This document shows, piece after piece, positions 38,583-47,849 of a stretch of DNA of 64,000 nucleotides; the stretch's first letter is position 1, and every line of letters starts with the position of its first letter. Source of the stretch: Jiangella mangrovi (GTDB lineage: Bacteria > Actinomycetota > Actinomycetes > Jiangellales > Jiangellaceae); the NCBI RefSeq assembly GCF_014204975.1, contig NZ_JACHMM010000001.1, positions 5,952,037 through 6,016,036 on the forward strand, read 5' to 3'. The notes under the pieces are model-generated. The model was not told the origin of the DNA and searched no databases. It worked only from the letters and a program-made list of their open reading frames with translations. The position numbers were made by a program, and so were the translations under genes.

Positions 38583-41500
38583 CTACGGCTCGACGACCAC
38601 GGTCACGGGCCGCGAGCGCACGGTGAGGCCGTTCAGCGTCACCGCCGCCCAGATGCGCGCCGTACCGGCGCCGCCCGCGTCGACCAGGTGGCCAGTCGGC
38701 CCGCCGGTCACGACCGTCGCGACGGCGGAGTTGTCGCTGCCGTAGGAGATGGAAGCGCCGGTGAGGTCGGCGAGCGTGCCGTCGCCGAGCAGGCCGCGGG
38801 TGATGACCGGCGTGGTGGCGCCGACGGTCAGCGTGGCTGCGCCGACCGCGGTGACCGCGTCCCACAGCTCGCCGGCGGTCGCGGTCTGGAACTGCGGGAC
38901 CCGGATGAACACGAGCTCGGACGGCATCACCGGCGTCGCCGTGCCGGGCTGGCTGAACGTGACGTGGTGACCGGCGCCGGCGTTGAACCGGTAGGTCCCC
39001 ACGTAGACCCCGAACCGGGTGTATTCGGGGTTGCGGCCGGTGCCTGACCACTCGCTGTAGACCGACATTGACTGTCCGTCGGCGTGCTCGACGAGGATCC
39101 GCAGCGCTTGCGGCGCCGTCGACGATGACCGGCGCGCGTAGACGCGGTAGGCGCCCTCCTGGCCGAACGTCGGCGAGTAGCGCGTCGTCTTCGTGTCGAC
39201 GGCGACCGGTGGGGCGGTCGTCGTGACGGCGGCCATGCTCGCCAGAACGGGAACAGTGGTGACGGCGCCCGGCCCGGCGTTGGCGGTGTCGATCGGCTGG
39301 AAGCCGACCGCAGCGTACGACGTCGAGCCGGGCACCGCGTTGACCGAGCCGACGTCCACCACCAGGGCCTGCCAAGCCGCGAACGTGCGCCGGCCGGGCT
39401 CGAACCACACGGCGGGGTCGCTCCACAGCACGTTCCGCTCGCTCTCGAGAACCGCCCGCGGGTTGGCCGTCAGCAGGTTCTGGAAGGCGAACACCGGGCT
39501 GAACAGGCGCACCGCCGGCTGCGTGGCCGCCGACGGGTCCGACAGGACGTTGCGGCGCATCCGGTTGTCGCGCATGTGCTCGTCGGTGTCGACGAACCAG
39601 ACCTGGTGCGGGTTCAGGAACTCGTTGCCGACCAGCGCGTTGAACTGCCCCGCGTGCACCAGCATGGGCAGCGACGCGCCCGTGACGCTGTTGCGTTCCC
39701 ACCAGACGTTGCTGGTGCTGTGGTCGGCGTAGAGACCGAACCCGAACGGCCGGCTGACACCGGTGCCCAGCCGGAGCATCCCGGGCGCGTCCACGATGAC
39801 GTTGTGCCGCACCAGCGACGGCGCGGACAGGTTGGTCATGGTCGCGATGTTGATGGCGCCGGCGTCCGCGGTCGACAGCACCACGTCCTGGATCCGGTTG
39901 TAGGCGATGATGTTGCCGCCCTGGTTCCGGAACGCGAACACGCCTTGCCGCGGCAGGTTCTCGATCAGGTTGCCGGCGACGAGGTTGCCGGCCGCGTAGA
40001 CGGTGCTCGGCGGCCGGCTGTCCAGGTTGATCCCGGCCGCGCAGAGCCACACCCGGCCGCCGTCGCGGATGGTGTTGCCGGTCAGCGCGTTGCGCAGTGG
40101 GGCGAAGTCCTCGACCTCGTCGCGGGCGTCGTACTCGTAGCCGTAGCCGAGCCGGGCGGACGTGAGCAGGATCCCGCCGGCCCCGATGTCGTCGATCAGG
40201 TTGCCGTCGACGACGTTGTCGCAGCTGTCCAGGTGCAGCCAGATGCCGTAGCCGTCGACGGCGGTGACGTGGCAGCCCTCGATGCGGCTGTCCGAGGCGC
40301 AGTCCAGCACGACCGCCGCATCGGTGACGACCCGCGGCTCGGGGTAGGACTCCGCGGTGGCGCAGTGGGTGAACGTGAAGTCGCGCAACGTCAGCCAGCG
40401 CACCCGGGCGCCGGTCACGCCGTCGCCGGCCAGGACGACCAGCCGGTTCAGCACCGGGACGACGAACTCCTGGGTGGCCGGGTCCTGCCCCGCGGGAGGC
40501 AGGTAGTCCAGCCGCTCGTCCGCGGTCGACAGGTACCACTGACCCGGCACCTTCAGCTCGGTGCGCACGCCGCGGACGGTGAACGGGCTGGCCGGTTCCA
40601 GCCGCCCGGTGGTGGGCGCCGCCAACTGGATCTCCCCGGTCGAGGTGTCCACCGAGTCGATGTCGCGGCGTTCGTTGAAGTACTGGAAGCCGCTCACGAC
40701 CTCGACGAACGCCTCAGGGTCGTCCGCCCAGGGCTGCCGGGCGAACTCCGCCTTCAGGGTCTGGTGGTTGTTCGGGTCCCAGCCGGTCACGGCGATGCGC
40801 TGGAACTCGATCGAGCTGTAGCCGGCCACGTAGTCGACGGCGTCCACCACGACGCGCTGCTCGCCCACGGCTGGGGCCGGCAGGATCTCGCCGTCGGGCT
40901 GGGCCATGGCCGAATTGGTGGTGAACACGAGTGCGTCGAGGTGCACCCGGCCCTCTGCCGCGGTGCGGATGTTGGACACCCGGACGGTGTGGGTGCCCGC
41001 GGTCAGCGACTGCCCGGTGAGCACCCGGCTGTACCGGACGACGCGGAAGTCGTCGTCGCTCTTGGCAATGGTGCCGGGGGTCAGCGTCGGCCCGCCGTCG
41101 ATGCGCAGCCGCAGCCAGGTCTGGCTGTTCTCGTACCCGGTCGACACACCGAGCCAGAGGTCGTAGGTCCCGGTCACGGGGGCGTCGACGGTGTAGTCGA
41201 CGTAGTCGCCACTGCGGGCGAGGCCGGCCAGGATCAGGTTCGGGTACTGCCCGCCGTGGTAGAGGTTCCCGGTCGCGGGGTACCGCACCAGCGGGGCGCG
41301 CACGCCGTCCACGAACAGCGTCCGGAACCGCCCGGCGCCCGGCACGCTCAGGCTGCGAATGCCGTCGGCGTCCGGCGCGCCCCAGGTGCCGGACAGCACC
41401 CGGCCACCGCTGAGCACGGCGGCGCCCGGCACCTCGGAGCGCCACACCACGGGGCTGGCGGCGTCGGCGCCGGAGTCCTGCGGGCCGAAGGTCAGCGGCG

Positions 41501-41801
41501 CGTCCAGGTAGTAGGTGCCCGGCCGGACGACCACCTCGATGCCGCCGGCCGGTAGCGCATGGGAGTTCAACCAGGTGCGCACGGCGTTCAGGGCGCCCTG
41601 CGGGCTCCGCAGCGGGCCGGTGGTCGCGCCCGGCTGCGGGCTCGGGTGTTCGCCGGTCCAGCCGTCGTCGCCGTCGGTGGCGACGTAGAACGTCTTGCCC
41701 GCGGCGTGGGCGGGCAGGGCTCCCAGGCCCAGCAGCCCGCTGCCCACGGCGACCGCACCCACCCCGCGCAGCAGGGTCCGGCGGCTCAGTTCGGTTGTCA
41801 T
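38583..41801 (-). CDS. Secreted beta-helix glycosidase-like protein (GH141-like)
   Basis: A 1072-residue exported protein. A twin-arginine signal (SRRTLLRGVGAVAVG) is followed by FYVATDGDDGWTGE and the start of a right-handed beta-helix. Between about residues 175 and 300 an inserted jelly-roll-like module (YDLWLGVSTGYENSQTWLRLRIDGG) may bind carbohydrate. The helix resumes with short Asn-rich turns (SRIEGCHVTAVDGYGIWLHLD, GNLIDDIGAGGILL). The C-terminal end is an Ig-like (Big2-type) domain. The order resembles GH141, a family that includes an alpha-L-fucosidase; this is from memory. A 1419-residue relative lies in the same operon. Confidence 0.75.
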   Translation of the reverse strand: MTTELSRRTLLRGVGAVAVGSGLLGLGALPAHAAGKTFYVATDGDDGWTGEHPSPQPGATTGPLRSPQGALNAVRTWLNSHALPAGGIEVVVRPGTYYLDAPLTFGPQDSGADAASPVVWRSEVPGAAVLSGGRVLSGTWGAPDADGIRSLSVPGAGRFRTLFVDGVRAPLVRYPATGNLYHGGQYPNLILAGLARSGDYVDYTVDAPVTGTYDLWLGVSTGYENSQTWLRLRIDGGPTLTPGTIAKSDDDFRVVRYSRVLTGQSLTAGTHTVRVSNIRTAAEGRVHLDALVFTTNSAMAQPDGEILPAPAVGEQRVVVDAVDYVAGYSSIEFQRIAVTGWDPNNHQTLKAEFARQPWADDPEAFVEVVSGFQYFNERRDIDSVDTSTGEIQLAAPTTGRLEPASPFTVRGVRTELKVPGQWYLSTADERLDYLPPAGQDPATQEFVVPVLNRLVVLAGDGVTGARVRWLTLRDFTFTHCATAESYPEPRVVTDAAVVLDCASDSRIEGCHVTAVDGYGIWLHLDSCDNVVDGNLIDDIGAGGILLTSARLGYGYEYDARDEVEDFAPLRNALTGNTIRDGGRVWLCAAGINLDSRPPSTVYAAGNLVAGNLIENLPRQGVFAFRNQGGNIIAYNRIQDVVLSTADAGAINIATMTNLSAPSLVRHNVIVDAPGMLRLGTGVSRPFGFGLYADHSTSNVWWERNSVTGASLPMLVHAGQFNALVGNEFLNPHQVWFVDTDEHMRDNRMRRNVLSDPSAATQPAVRLFSPVFAFQNLLTANPRAVLESERNVLWSDPAVWFEPGRRTFAAWQALVVDVGSVNAVPGSTSYAAVGFQPIDTANAGPGAVTTVPVLASMAAVTTTAPPVAVDTKTTRYSPTFGQEGAYRVYARRSSSTAPQALRILVEHADGQSMSVYSEWSGTGRNPEYTRFGVYVGTYRFNAGAGHHVTFSQPGTATPVMPSELVFIRVPQFQTATAGELWDAVTAVGAATLTVGATTPVITRGLLGDGTLADLTGASISYGSDNSAVATVVTGGPTGHLVDAGGAGTARIWAAVTLNGLTVRSRPVTVVVEP

Positions 41802-41826
41802 GGCACTGCCTCCTCGACGTTGAGCA

Positions 41827-43101
41827 TCAGGTCAGGCCGTTCGAATCCCCCGTCGTGCGATAGCGGGTGAACCGGACGTCGTCCGGCTCGAGCCGGACGA
41901 GGAGCTCCTCGTCCGGAGTCCGTCCGAGCCCCAGCGCCCCGAGAGGAACGGTCCGCAGGAGCGCCTCGGTGGTGCGGTTGAAGACGCCCACCCAGCCCGA
42001 ACCCGGGTCGTCGCGGCGCGGCGTCGCCCAGACCTCGATGCCGTCCGCGGCGTAGCGCAGCCGGCCGACCACGCCGTTGCCCTGGCAGGCCAGCAGCTCC
42101 GGGTCGGTGACGAGGTCGAAGGTGGCGTCGTCGGTGAGTACCAGGTCGCCGCCGAGGATGAGCGGCGCGGCTGCCATGGCACGCAGCGTCACGAACGTGC
42201 GCTGCTGCGACGGTGTCAGCCGGCAGTCGCGATCGCGGCCCTTGCCGTGGCGGGCCGCCATCAGGTCGTCGTCGATGTCAGCGGCGTCGGCCGGGACCCG
42301 GACGCGCAGCCGGCCGAGGCAGAGCATGTCGAGGTCGGGCCAGAAGCCGTCACCGCAGGGCCAGGCGTACCAGGCGCGGAACGCCCGATCGAGGTCGTCG
42401 CGGGTGTCCCAGATGTCGCTGGTCGTGCGGACCAGGTCGGCCCGCCGATAGGCGCCGGCGTAGCGGTGGTCGGTGTCGTTGCCGGGCGACAGGCTCAGGA
42501 CCATCGGCCGGCCGCTGCGCTGGATCGCCGTGGCCAGTGCATCGATCTCGGCGGGGAACCGGGTGATGTCGTCGGCCTTGATGAAGTCGACGCCCCAGGA
42601 GGCGAGCAACGCCACCCAGGAGTCGTAGTACTCCTGGGCACCGGGCCGGCTCATGTCGACGCCTACGTTGTAGTCGCACCAGCGGCAGCCGCTGGACGGG
42701 TCGGCGACGTCTGCCGCGGTGTACGGCGTGCCGAGCACGGGCAGGCGCCGCTCGACCGCGACGCGCGGGATCCCGCGCATGACGTGCACGCCGAACCTCA
42801 CCCCCAGCTCGTGCGCCTGAGCGGCCAGCGCGGCCAGGCCGCTCGGGAAGTACGTGCGCGACGGGAGGTACCGGCCGTACTCGTCGACGCGGAAGCCCGA
42901 CGGGGCCGAGCGCGCCGGCACCAGCGAGCCGGGCAACAGGTCGTACTCGCAGTACCAGCCGATGTCGAGCACGAAGTAGTCGTAGCCGTGCGGGCGCAAC
43001 CGCTGCGCGAACCGCTCGAGGTTGGCGCGCGCGGCGACCTCGTCGATGAACCCGCCGTAGCTGTCGAAGCTGTTCCAGCCGCGGGGTGCGCTGTTCGTCA
43101 T
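41827..43101 (-). CDS. GH27-like alpha-galactosidase
   Basis: A 424-residue TIM-barrel glycosidase without a signal peptide, hence probably cytosolic. The start PRGWNSFDSYG and YDYFVLDIGWYCE are typical of clan GH-D. VDFIKADDITRFPAE holds the likely nucleophile Asp, and VRTTSDIWDTRDDL the likely acid/base Asp. A C-terminal beta-sandwich (RLRYAADGIEVWATPRRDD, VGVFNRTTEALLRTVPLG) completes the fold. It would hydrolyse imported alpha-galactosides or related sugars. The ATG at 43101 overlaps the amidohydrolase stop (ATGA). Confidence 0.83.
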   Translation of the reverse strand: MTNSAPRGWNSFDSYGGFIDEVAARANLERFAQRLRPHGYDYFVLDIGWYCEYDLLPGSLVPARSAPSGFRVDEYGRYLPSRTYFPSGLAALAAQAHELGVRFGVHVMRGIPRVAVERRLPVLGTPYTAADVADPSSGCRWCDYNVGVDMSRPGAQEYYDSWVALLASWGVDFIKADDITRFPAEIDALATAIQRSGRPMVLSLSPGNDTDHRYAGAYRRADLVRTTSDIWDTRDDLDRAFRAWYAWPCGDGFWPDLDMLCLGRLRVRVPADAADIDDDLMAARHGKGRDRDCRLTPSQQRTFVTLRAMAAAPLILGGDLVLTDDATFDLVTDPELLACQGNGVVGRLRYAADGIEVWATPRRDDPGSGWVGVFNRTTEALLRTVPLGALGLGRTPDEELLVRLEPDDVRFTRYRTTGDSNGLT

Positions 43102-43940
43102 CGCAGTCCGTAGACGCGCTCGGCCGTGCCGCCGCGCACCGCCGCCAGCTCCGCAGCGGACAGCTCGGGCAGCGCCGCCTCGTGGAAGTCCCAGGTCTCG
43201 CGGTAGCTCGCCGCGCGCAGGCAGTTCGGCCAGTCGGCGGCCAGCATGAGCCGGTTCGGGCCGAACAGCTCGACCGCCGCCGCGACGAACGGCGCTGCGG
43301 TCTCGGCACCCGCACCCGGCAGCGTCACGAGGCCGGACACCTTCGCGACGGCGTTCGGGCACGCGGCCAGCGGCATGACCAGCGCCCGCCACCCCGCCAG
43401 GCCGGACGCCCCGCCGTCGAGCGGCAGGTGGGCGAGATGGTCGAGCACGAACGTCAGCTCCGGCAGCGCCGCCACCGCCCGTGCCGCGGCCGGAAGCTGC
43501 TCGTGCCGGACGACGAGGTCGAAGGTGAGCCCCGCCGCCGCCACGGCGGCCAGGCCGCGGCGCACCTCGGGCCGGTCGAAGTAGTCCGCGTCGGGGCGGT
43601 GCGTCGCATGCGCCCGCACACCGGACAGGAACCGCCCGCCCGGCAGCGACCGGTAGCGGGCCAGTGCGTCGGCGAGGTCCGGCCGGGCCGGGTCGACCCA
43701 ACCGACCACTCCCCCGATCTCCGGGGTCTTCTCGGCGACCGCCAGGAACTCCTCGACCTCGACCTCGCGGCCGAGCCCGGACTCGACCAGCACCGTCCTC
43801 TCGACGTCCGACGAGGCCAGCGCCGCCCGCAGCTCCGGCACCCAGAACGGGCGGCGCAGCGCGGTCATGGCCGGTCCCTCGAGCCAGCGGTAGCCGCGGC
43901 CGGCGTCGAGCCACAGGTGGTGATGGGCGTCGACGATCAC
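43098..43940 (-). CDS. Amidohydrolase-family sugar lactonase (fuconolactonase-like)
   Basis: A 280-residue TIM-barrel hydrolase of the COG3618 type. VDAHHHLWLDAGRGYRWLEGP is the metal-binding start found in L-fucono-1,5-lactonases, with LTFDLVVRHEQLP, FVLDHLAHLPL and LMLAADWPNC giving the other active-site residues. In this operon it would open the lactone formed by the aldo/keto reductase or SDR and yield the aldonic acid used by the dehydratase. The GTG at 43940 overlaps the aldo/keto reductase stop (GTGA). Confidence 0.82.
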   Translation of the reverse strand: MIVDAHHHLWLDAGRGYRWLEGPAMTALRRPFWVPELRAALASSDVERTVLVESGLGREVEVEEFLAVAEKTPEIGGVVGWVDPARPDLADALARYRSLPGGRFLSGVRAHATHRPDADYFDRPEVRRGLAAVAAAGLTFDLVVRHEQLPAAARAVAALPELTFVLDHLAHLPLDGGASGLAGWRALVMPLAACPNAVAKVSGLVTLPGAGAETAAPFVAAAVELFGPNRLMLAADWPNCLRAASYRETWDFHEAALPELSAAELAAVRGGTAERVYGLR

Positions 43941-44833
43941 GGCGTGGGCACCTCCTCGGGCAGCAGCCTCTCGGCCACCAGCTCCGCCCACAGCTCCCCC
44001 GGTACCTCCAGGCTCTCGAGACGGACGTCGTCGGCGATCTCCGCCGGGGTGCCCGCGCCGACGACGACGCTGCGCACCGCCGGGTGACCGAACGGGAACC
44101 GCAGCGCCGCGGCCGCCAGCGGCACGCCGTGGCGGGCGCAGACGGCCGCCAGCCGCTTGGCCCGGCCGACCAGCTCCGGCGGCGCCGGCACGTAGGCGTA
44201 CGGCGCGCCGTCGGCGGGGTCGGCGAGCAGGCCGGAGCCGAACACGCCGGCCGCGATGACTGCGACGCCGCGCTGGTGGCACAACGGCAGCAGCGACGTC
44301 AGCGCCGACTGGTCGAGCAGCGTGTAGCGCAGCGCGATCAGCAGGCAGTCGAGGTCGGCGGCCCGGACGAACCGGGCCGCGGCCGGGCCGTCGTTGAACC
44401 CGGCGCCGATGCGGCCCACCACGCCCTCGTCGCGCAGCCGCGCGGCGGCCCGGTAGGCGCCGGCCAGCGCGGCGTCGTGATGCTCGGCCGGGTCGTGGAC
44501 GTGCAGGACGTCCAGCCGGTCCATGTCGAGCAGGCGCAGGCTCTCGGCCACCGAGCGCAGCGTCGCGTCGTAGGAGAAGTCGGCGACCCTGGCGCCGTCG
44601 TCGAGCATGATCCAGCCGCTCTTGGTGGCGACGGCGAACGAGCCCCGAGGCCGCCCGCGCAGGGCCGCGCCCAGCCGATGCTCGGCCCGCCGCGACGGGC
44701 CGTACAGCGGTGCGGTGTCGAAGAAGCGCACGCCGGCGTCCCAGGCGGTGTCGACGGTCTCCCTCCAGGGCGCGTCCGGGTCCTTGCCCAGCGGTGCCAG
44801 TCCGAGACCGAACGACGGCAGCGGTTCAGCCAT
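43937..44833 (-). CDS. Aldo/keto reductase, D-threo-aldose (L-fucose) dehydrogenase-like
   Basis: A 298-residue aldo/keto reductase. FGLGLAPLG at the start, WDAGVRFFDTAPLYG (catalytic Asp and Tyr), VATKSGW (Lys), DVLHVHDPAEHHD (His) and the C-terminal VVVGAGTPAEIADD cofactor site are all present. The TAPLYGPSRRAEHRLGAALRGRPR variant is typical of the dehydrogenases that oxidise L-fucose, D-arabinose or L-galactose at C1. Next to a lactonase this supports a non-phosphorylating oxidative route. The ATG at 44833 follows GGAGTGA. Confidence 0.82.
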   Translation of the reverse strand: MAEPLPSFGLGLAPLGKDPDAPWRETVDTAWDAGVRFFDTAPLYGPSRRAEHRLGAALRGRPRGSFAVATKSGWIMLDDGARVADFSYDATLRSVAESLRLLDMDRLDVLHVHDPAEHHDAALAGAYRAAARLRDEGVVGRIGAGFNDGPAAARFVRAADLDCLLIALRYTLLDQSALTSLLPLCHQRGVAVIAAGVFGSGLLADPADGAPYAYVPAPPELVGRAKRLAAVCARHGVPLAAAALRFPFGHPAVRSVVVGAGTPAEIADDVRLESLEVPGELWAELVAERLLPEEVPTP

Positions 44834-44835
44834 GG

Positions 44836-45159
44836 TCACTCCTTGAGCGTCAGGTACACCTGGGCGTGCAGGTGTGCCTCGCCCTGCTCGGGGTGTGCGG
44901 CCAGCCGCAGCCACCCTCCGAACTGGGTGACGCCGACGGTGTACAGCCCGGGTGCGTCGAACCGCACCGCCTCACCGTGGGGGCACCAGTGGTGTCCGTC
45001 GGGCGAGATCTCCGTCTGGACCACCCACATCCCGGTGGCCGACGCGACCCGGAGGAACCACCGCGCCTCACCGGCCCAGCCGGCCTCATAGGGCTCGGTG
45101 GCGAAGTGGGTGTCGAAGCGCCCGTTGCGTTCGATGACAGCCGTATGGGAAACCCTCAT
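44836..45159 (-). CDS. Small conserved protein of the glycan operon, unknown
   Basis: A 107-residue protein without a signal peptide. Its beta-rich sequence (RFDTHFATEPYEAGWAGEARWFLRVASATGMWVVQTEISPDGHHWCPHG) suggests a single compact beta-sandwich, perhaps a carbohydrate-binding fold. It starts at ATG 45159, three bases after the stop of the next upstream unknown gene, so they form a pair. I do not recognise the family. A role in sugar recognition is inferred only from the operon. Confidence 0.65.
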   Translation of the reverse strand: MRVSHTAVIERNGRFDTHFATEPYEAGWAGEARWFLRVASATGMWVVQTEISPDGHHWCPHGEAVRFDAPGLYTVGVTQFGGWLRLAAHPEQGEAHLHAQVYLTLKE

Positions 45160-45162
45160 GCC

Positions 45163-46047
45163 TCACCAGTCCGCCGAGATGACACAGGAATCGAGAAACA
45201 GGAAATTGCGCACGTCGCGGTGCGTCCGGACGTCCAGCAGCAGGTTGAACAGCCCGCGCAGGCCGGTGTAGGGGTGTGGGTAGACCGGGACGTCGATGTC
45301 GCGCAGGTCCATCACCCGGTCGTTGACCTGCAGCTCCACGTTGCGCCCCGCCTTGGTGTCGACCTGCCAGCGCAGGTAGTGCCAGTTGACCTTGGTGGGC
45401 ACCTCGTTGAAGCACAGCGGCCCCTGCCCGCCCGGCACCGGCTGCCAGTCGTCGTCGGACAGTGTGTGGAAGTCGCCGTTCGGGATCTGGCCGACCAGCT
45501 GCATCTTGGTGGTCGGCTGGAGGCTGGTCTTGTAGTACCAGCCCTGCACCAGCCGGCCGTCGACGCTGGTGTTCTGGTAGCGCAGCGCGCAGTGGTAGCG
45601 GCTGCCGTCGAACCGGCCGATGTCGTTGCTCAGGGTGAAGGCGCCGAGGTCGTACTCGCTCGGGTCCTCGTTGCCGTCCCAGCCGCGGTCGGCGTAGACG
45701 CCGTTGCCCTGCCGGGCCTCGGGCTTGGCGGCGAAGTACGTCTCGAACTGCACCAGCGCCTCGTCGGCCAGCGTGAGCCGCTTGATGAGGCAGGCCGTGT
45801 GCCCGGCGCGCGGGCGGGTGGCCAGCTTCAGCGCGTACGTCCCGGTCATGGCGCCGTGCGAGCCGATGTCGAAGAAGGGGACGGTGGACAGCTGCGGCGG
45901 GCGGAGGTCGCCGAACGACGGCCGGACGGTGTCGAGGTCGCCGTCGTGGTTGCCGCACAGCTCGCACCACCCGTTGACCCCGCGGTCGAAGTCGTCGTAC
46001 GACAGCACCCGGCGCAGCGGGTTGTACCTGGCCAGTTCGATGGTCAT
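45163..46047 (-). CDS. Conserved protein of the glycan operon (possibly DUF6772)
   Basis: A 294-residue soluble protein that is probably beta-rich. Distinctive stretches are YDDFDRGVNGWCELCGNHDGDLDTVRP, HGAMTGTYALKLATRPRAGHTACLIKRL and TKVNWHYLRWQVDTKAGRNVELQVNDRV. The second half resembles a LamG/concanavalin-type jelly roll. I think related proteins are annotated DUF6772, but I am not sure. It is translated by overlap (ATGA) with the upstream ABC permease gene, so it is made with the importer. It could bind or process the imported oligosaccharide. Confidence 0.7.
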   Translation of the reverse strand: MTIELARYNPLRRVLSYDDFDRGVNGWCELCGNHDGDLDTVRPSFGDLRPPQLSTVPFFDIGSHGAMTGTYALKLATRPRAGHTACLIKRLTLADEALVQFETYFAAKPEARQGNGVYADRGWDGNEDPSEYDLGAFTLSNDIGRFDGSRYHCALRYQNTSVDGRLVQGWYYKTSLQPTTKMQLVGQIPNGDFHTLSDDDWQPVPGGQGPLCFNEVPTKVNWHYLRWQVDTKAGRNVELQVNDRVMDLRDIDVPVYPHPYTGLRGLFNLLLDVRTHRDVRNFLFLDSCVISADW

Positions 46048-46895
46048 CCCTTGACGCTCCCTGCGGTGAGGCCCGCGATCACATGACGTTGCGCGGCCAC
46101 GAAGACCACGAGGACGGCCAGGATGGACAGCGTCGTCGCCGCCATCTGCACGTTCCACAACTGGGTGCCGTACGCGTCCTCGATCTCGGTGAGCACGAGC
46201 GGCAGCGTGAAGTTCTCCGGCGTGCGCAGGAAGATCAGCGGTTCGAGGAACATGTTCCAGCTGTTGTAGACGGAGAGGATCACCACAACGGCCACGGTCG
46301 GGCGCACCAGTGGCACCGCGACCCGCCAGTAGGTGCCCCAGCGGCCCAGTCCGTCCAACCGGGCCGCGTCCTCCAGCTCCTTGGGCAGCGACAGGAACGC
46401 CTGACGCATGATGAAGGTCGCGATGACGCCGCCTCCGGAGAAGATCGGCAGCACGATCAGCGGCCAGTGGGTGTCGATCAGCCCGAGGGAGTTGACGATG
46501 CGGTACAGCGGTACCACCGTCACCTCTTCGGGGATCAGGATCCCACTGATGAGCAGCAGGAAGATCCCGTTGCGGCCGCGGAACCGGAACCGCGCCAGCG
46601 CGTAGCCGGCCATCGTCGACACCAGGACCGTGCCGGCGGTCGCCAGTACGGCGATGTACAGGCTGTTGAGGTACTGCCGGGCGAACGGCTGCACCTCGAA
46701 CACCGTCCGGTAGTTCTCCCAGTTCCACTGCGTGGGGAAGAACCGCGGCGGATAGGAGAACACCGCGTCGTTGGAGTTCAGCGACGCCGTCACCATCCAC
46801 AGCCCGGGCAGGACGAACAGCGCCGCCGCGAGCAGCAGCACCACATACAGCCCGGCCCGCGAGGCCAGCGCCTGCAAGGCCCTAGTCCGACTCAT
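46044..46895 (-). CDS. Sugar ABC transporter permease, MalG type
   Basis: A 283-residue inner-membrane permease with six helices. It has the typical start LYVVLLLAAALFVLPGLWMVTASL, the conserved PLYRIVNSLGLIDTHWPLIVLP segment, and the EAA loop ELEDAARLDGLGRWGTYWRVAVPLVRPT. It pairs with the MalF-type protein encoded just upstream and overlaps it by 14 bases. The final VIAGLTAGSVKG is the standard end of this family. No ATPase gene lies in the operon. Confidence 0.93.
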   Translation of the reverse strand: MSRTRALQALASRAGLYVVLLLAAALFVLPGLWMVTASLNSNDAVFSYPPRFFPTQWNWENYRTVFEVQPFARQYLNSLYIAVLATAGTVLVSTMAGYALARFRFRGRNGIFLLLISGILIPEEVTVVPLYRIVNSLGLIDTHWPLIVLPIFSGGGVIATFIMRQAFLSLPKELEDAARLDGLGRWGTYWRVAVPLVRPTVAVVVILSVYNSWNMFLEPLIFLRTPENFTLPLVLTEIEDAYGTQLWNVQMAATTLSILAVLVVFVAAQRHVIAGLTAGSVKG

Positions 46896-47841
46896 GGAAC
46901 ACCACCCGCTTGCGCGCGACCCACATGACGCCGGTGAGCACCACGAGCACCAGGAACAGCAGCACCGACAGCGCGCCGGCGTAGCCGAAGTCACCGTTGC
47001 CGAAGGCCTGCCGGTAGATGTAGTAGGCCAGGACGGTCGTCTCGTAGCCCGGCCCGCCCTCGGTGAGCAGCAGCACCTGCGCGAACACCTTGAGCGAGCC
47101 GATGGTCATCAGGATCGTGACCATGAGGATCTCCGGCGAGATCATCGGCACCGTGACGGAGCGGAACGTCCGCAGCCGGCCGGCCCCGTCGACCCGCGCG
47201 GCCTCCGTCAGCTCCTTCGGCACGCCCTGCAGCGCGGCCAGGAAGATCAGCATGTTGATGCCGACGCCCTTGAGTGCCTGCACGACGATGACGCAGACCA
47301 TCGCGGGCACCGGCTCACGCAGCCAGTTGGGGCCGTCGACCGAGATCATCCGCAGCAGCCCGTTGACGGCGCCGTCGGGCAGCAGCATGAACTGCCAGAC
47401 GATGACCCATGCGGCGACCGACACCAGCGCCGGGGCGAAGAAGATCGCCCGGAACACCTTGATGCCGGCGATCCGCTGGTTCACCAGGACCGCCAGGAAC
47501 AGCGCGAACGGCACGCCGAGGACGACCAGCCCGACCACGAAGATGCCGGTGGAGCGGAGCACCGTCGGCAGGTTCGGGTCGTCGAGCAGCCGCTGGTAGT
47601 TCTCGGTGCCCGCGAACTCGCTGCTCCCGGACAGCGCGCTGAACTCCTGGAAGCTGTACCAGAACAGCGCCACCATCGGGACCACGACCACCGCGAGGTA
47701 GCCGATGACCTGCGGCGAGGTGAACAGGTAGCCGGCGATGAGCTCGCGGCGAGCCTGGGTGAGCCGCGGCCGCCGCGCCGGTGGCCCCAAGGAGCCACCG
47801 GGCGGCGCCGGCCGACGACCGGTATCGGTCAGTTGCGTCAT
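46882..47841 (-). CDS. Sugar ABC transporter permease, MalF type
   Basis: A 319-residue inner-membrane permease. A 35-residue Pro/Arg-rich head is followed by LIAGYLFTSPQVIGYLAVVVVPMVALFWYSF and five more helices. The EAA loop is ELTEAARVDGAGRLRTFRSVTVPMISPEI, and LLLTEGGPGYETTVLAYYIYRQAF is the typical segment before the last helix. It lies 8 bases after the binding-protein gene and would form the importer channel with the MalG-type protein. Confidence 0.93.
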   Translation of the reverse strand: MTQLTDTGRRPAPPGGSLGPPARRPRLTQARRELIAGYLFTSPQVIGYLAVVVVPMVALFWYSFQEFSALSGSSEFAGTENYQRLLDDPNLPTVLRSTGIFVVGLVVLGVPFALFLAVLVNQRIAGIKVFRAIFFAPALVSVAAWVIVWQFMLLPDGAVNGLLRMISVDGPNWLREPVPAMVCVIVVQALKGVGINMLIFLAALQGVPKELTEAARVDGAGRLRTFRSVTVPMISPEILMVTILMTIGSLKVFAQVLLLTEGGPGYETTVLAYYIYRQAFGNGDFGYAGALSVLLFLVLVVLTGVMWVARKRVVFHESD

Positions 47842-47849
47842 CGTCCGTC

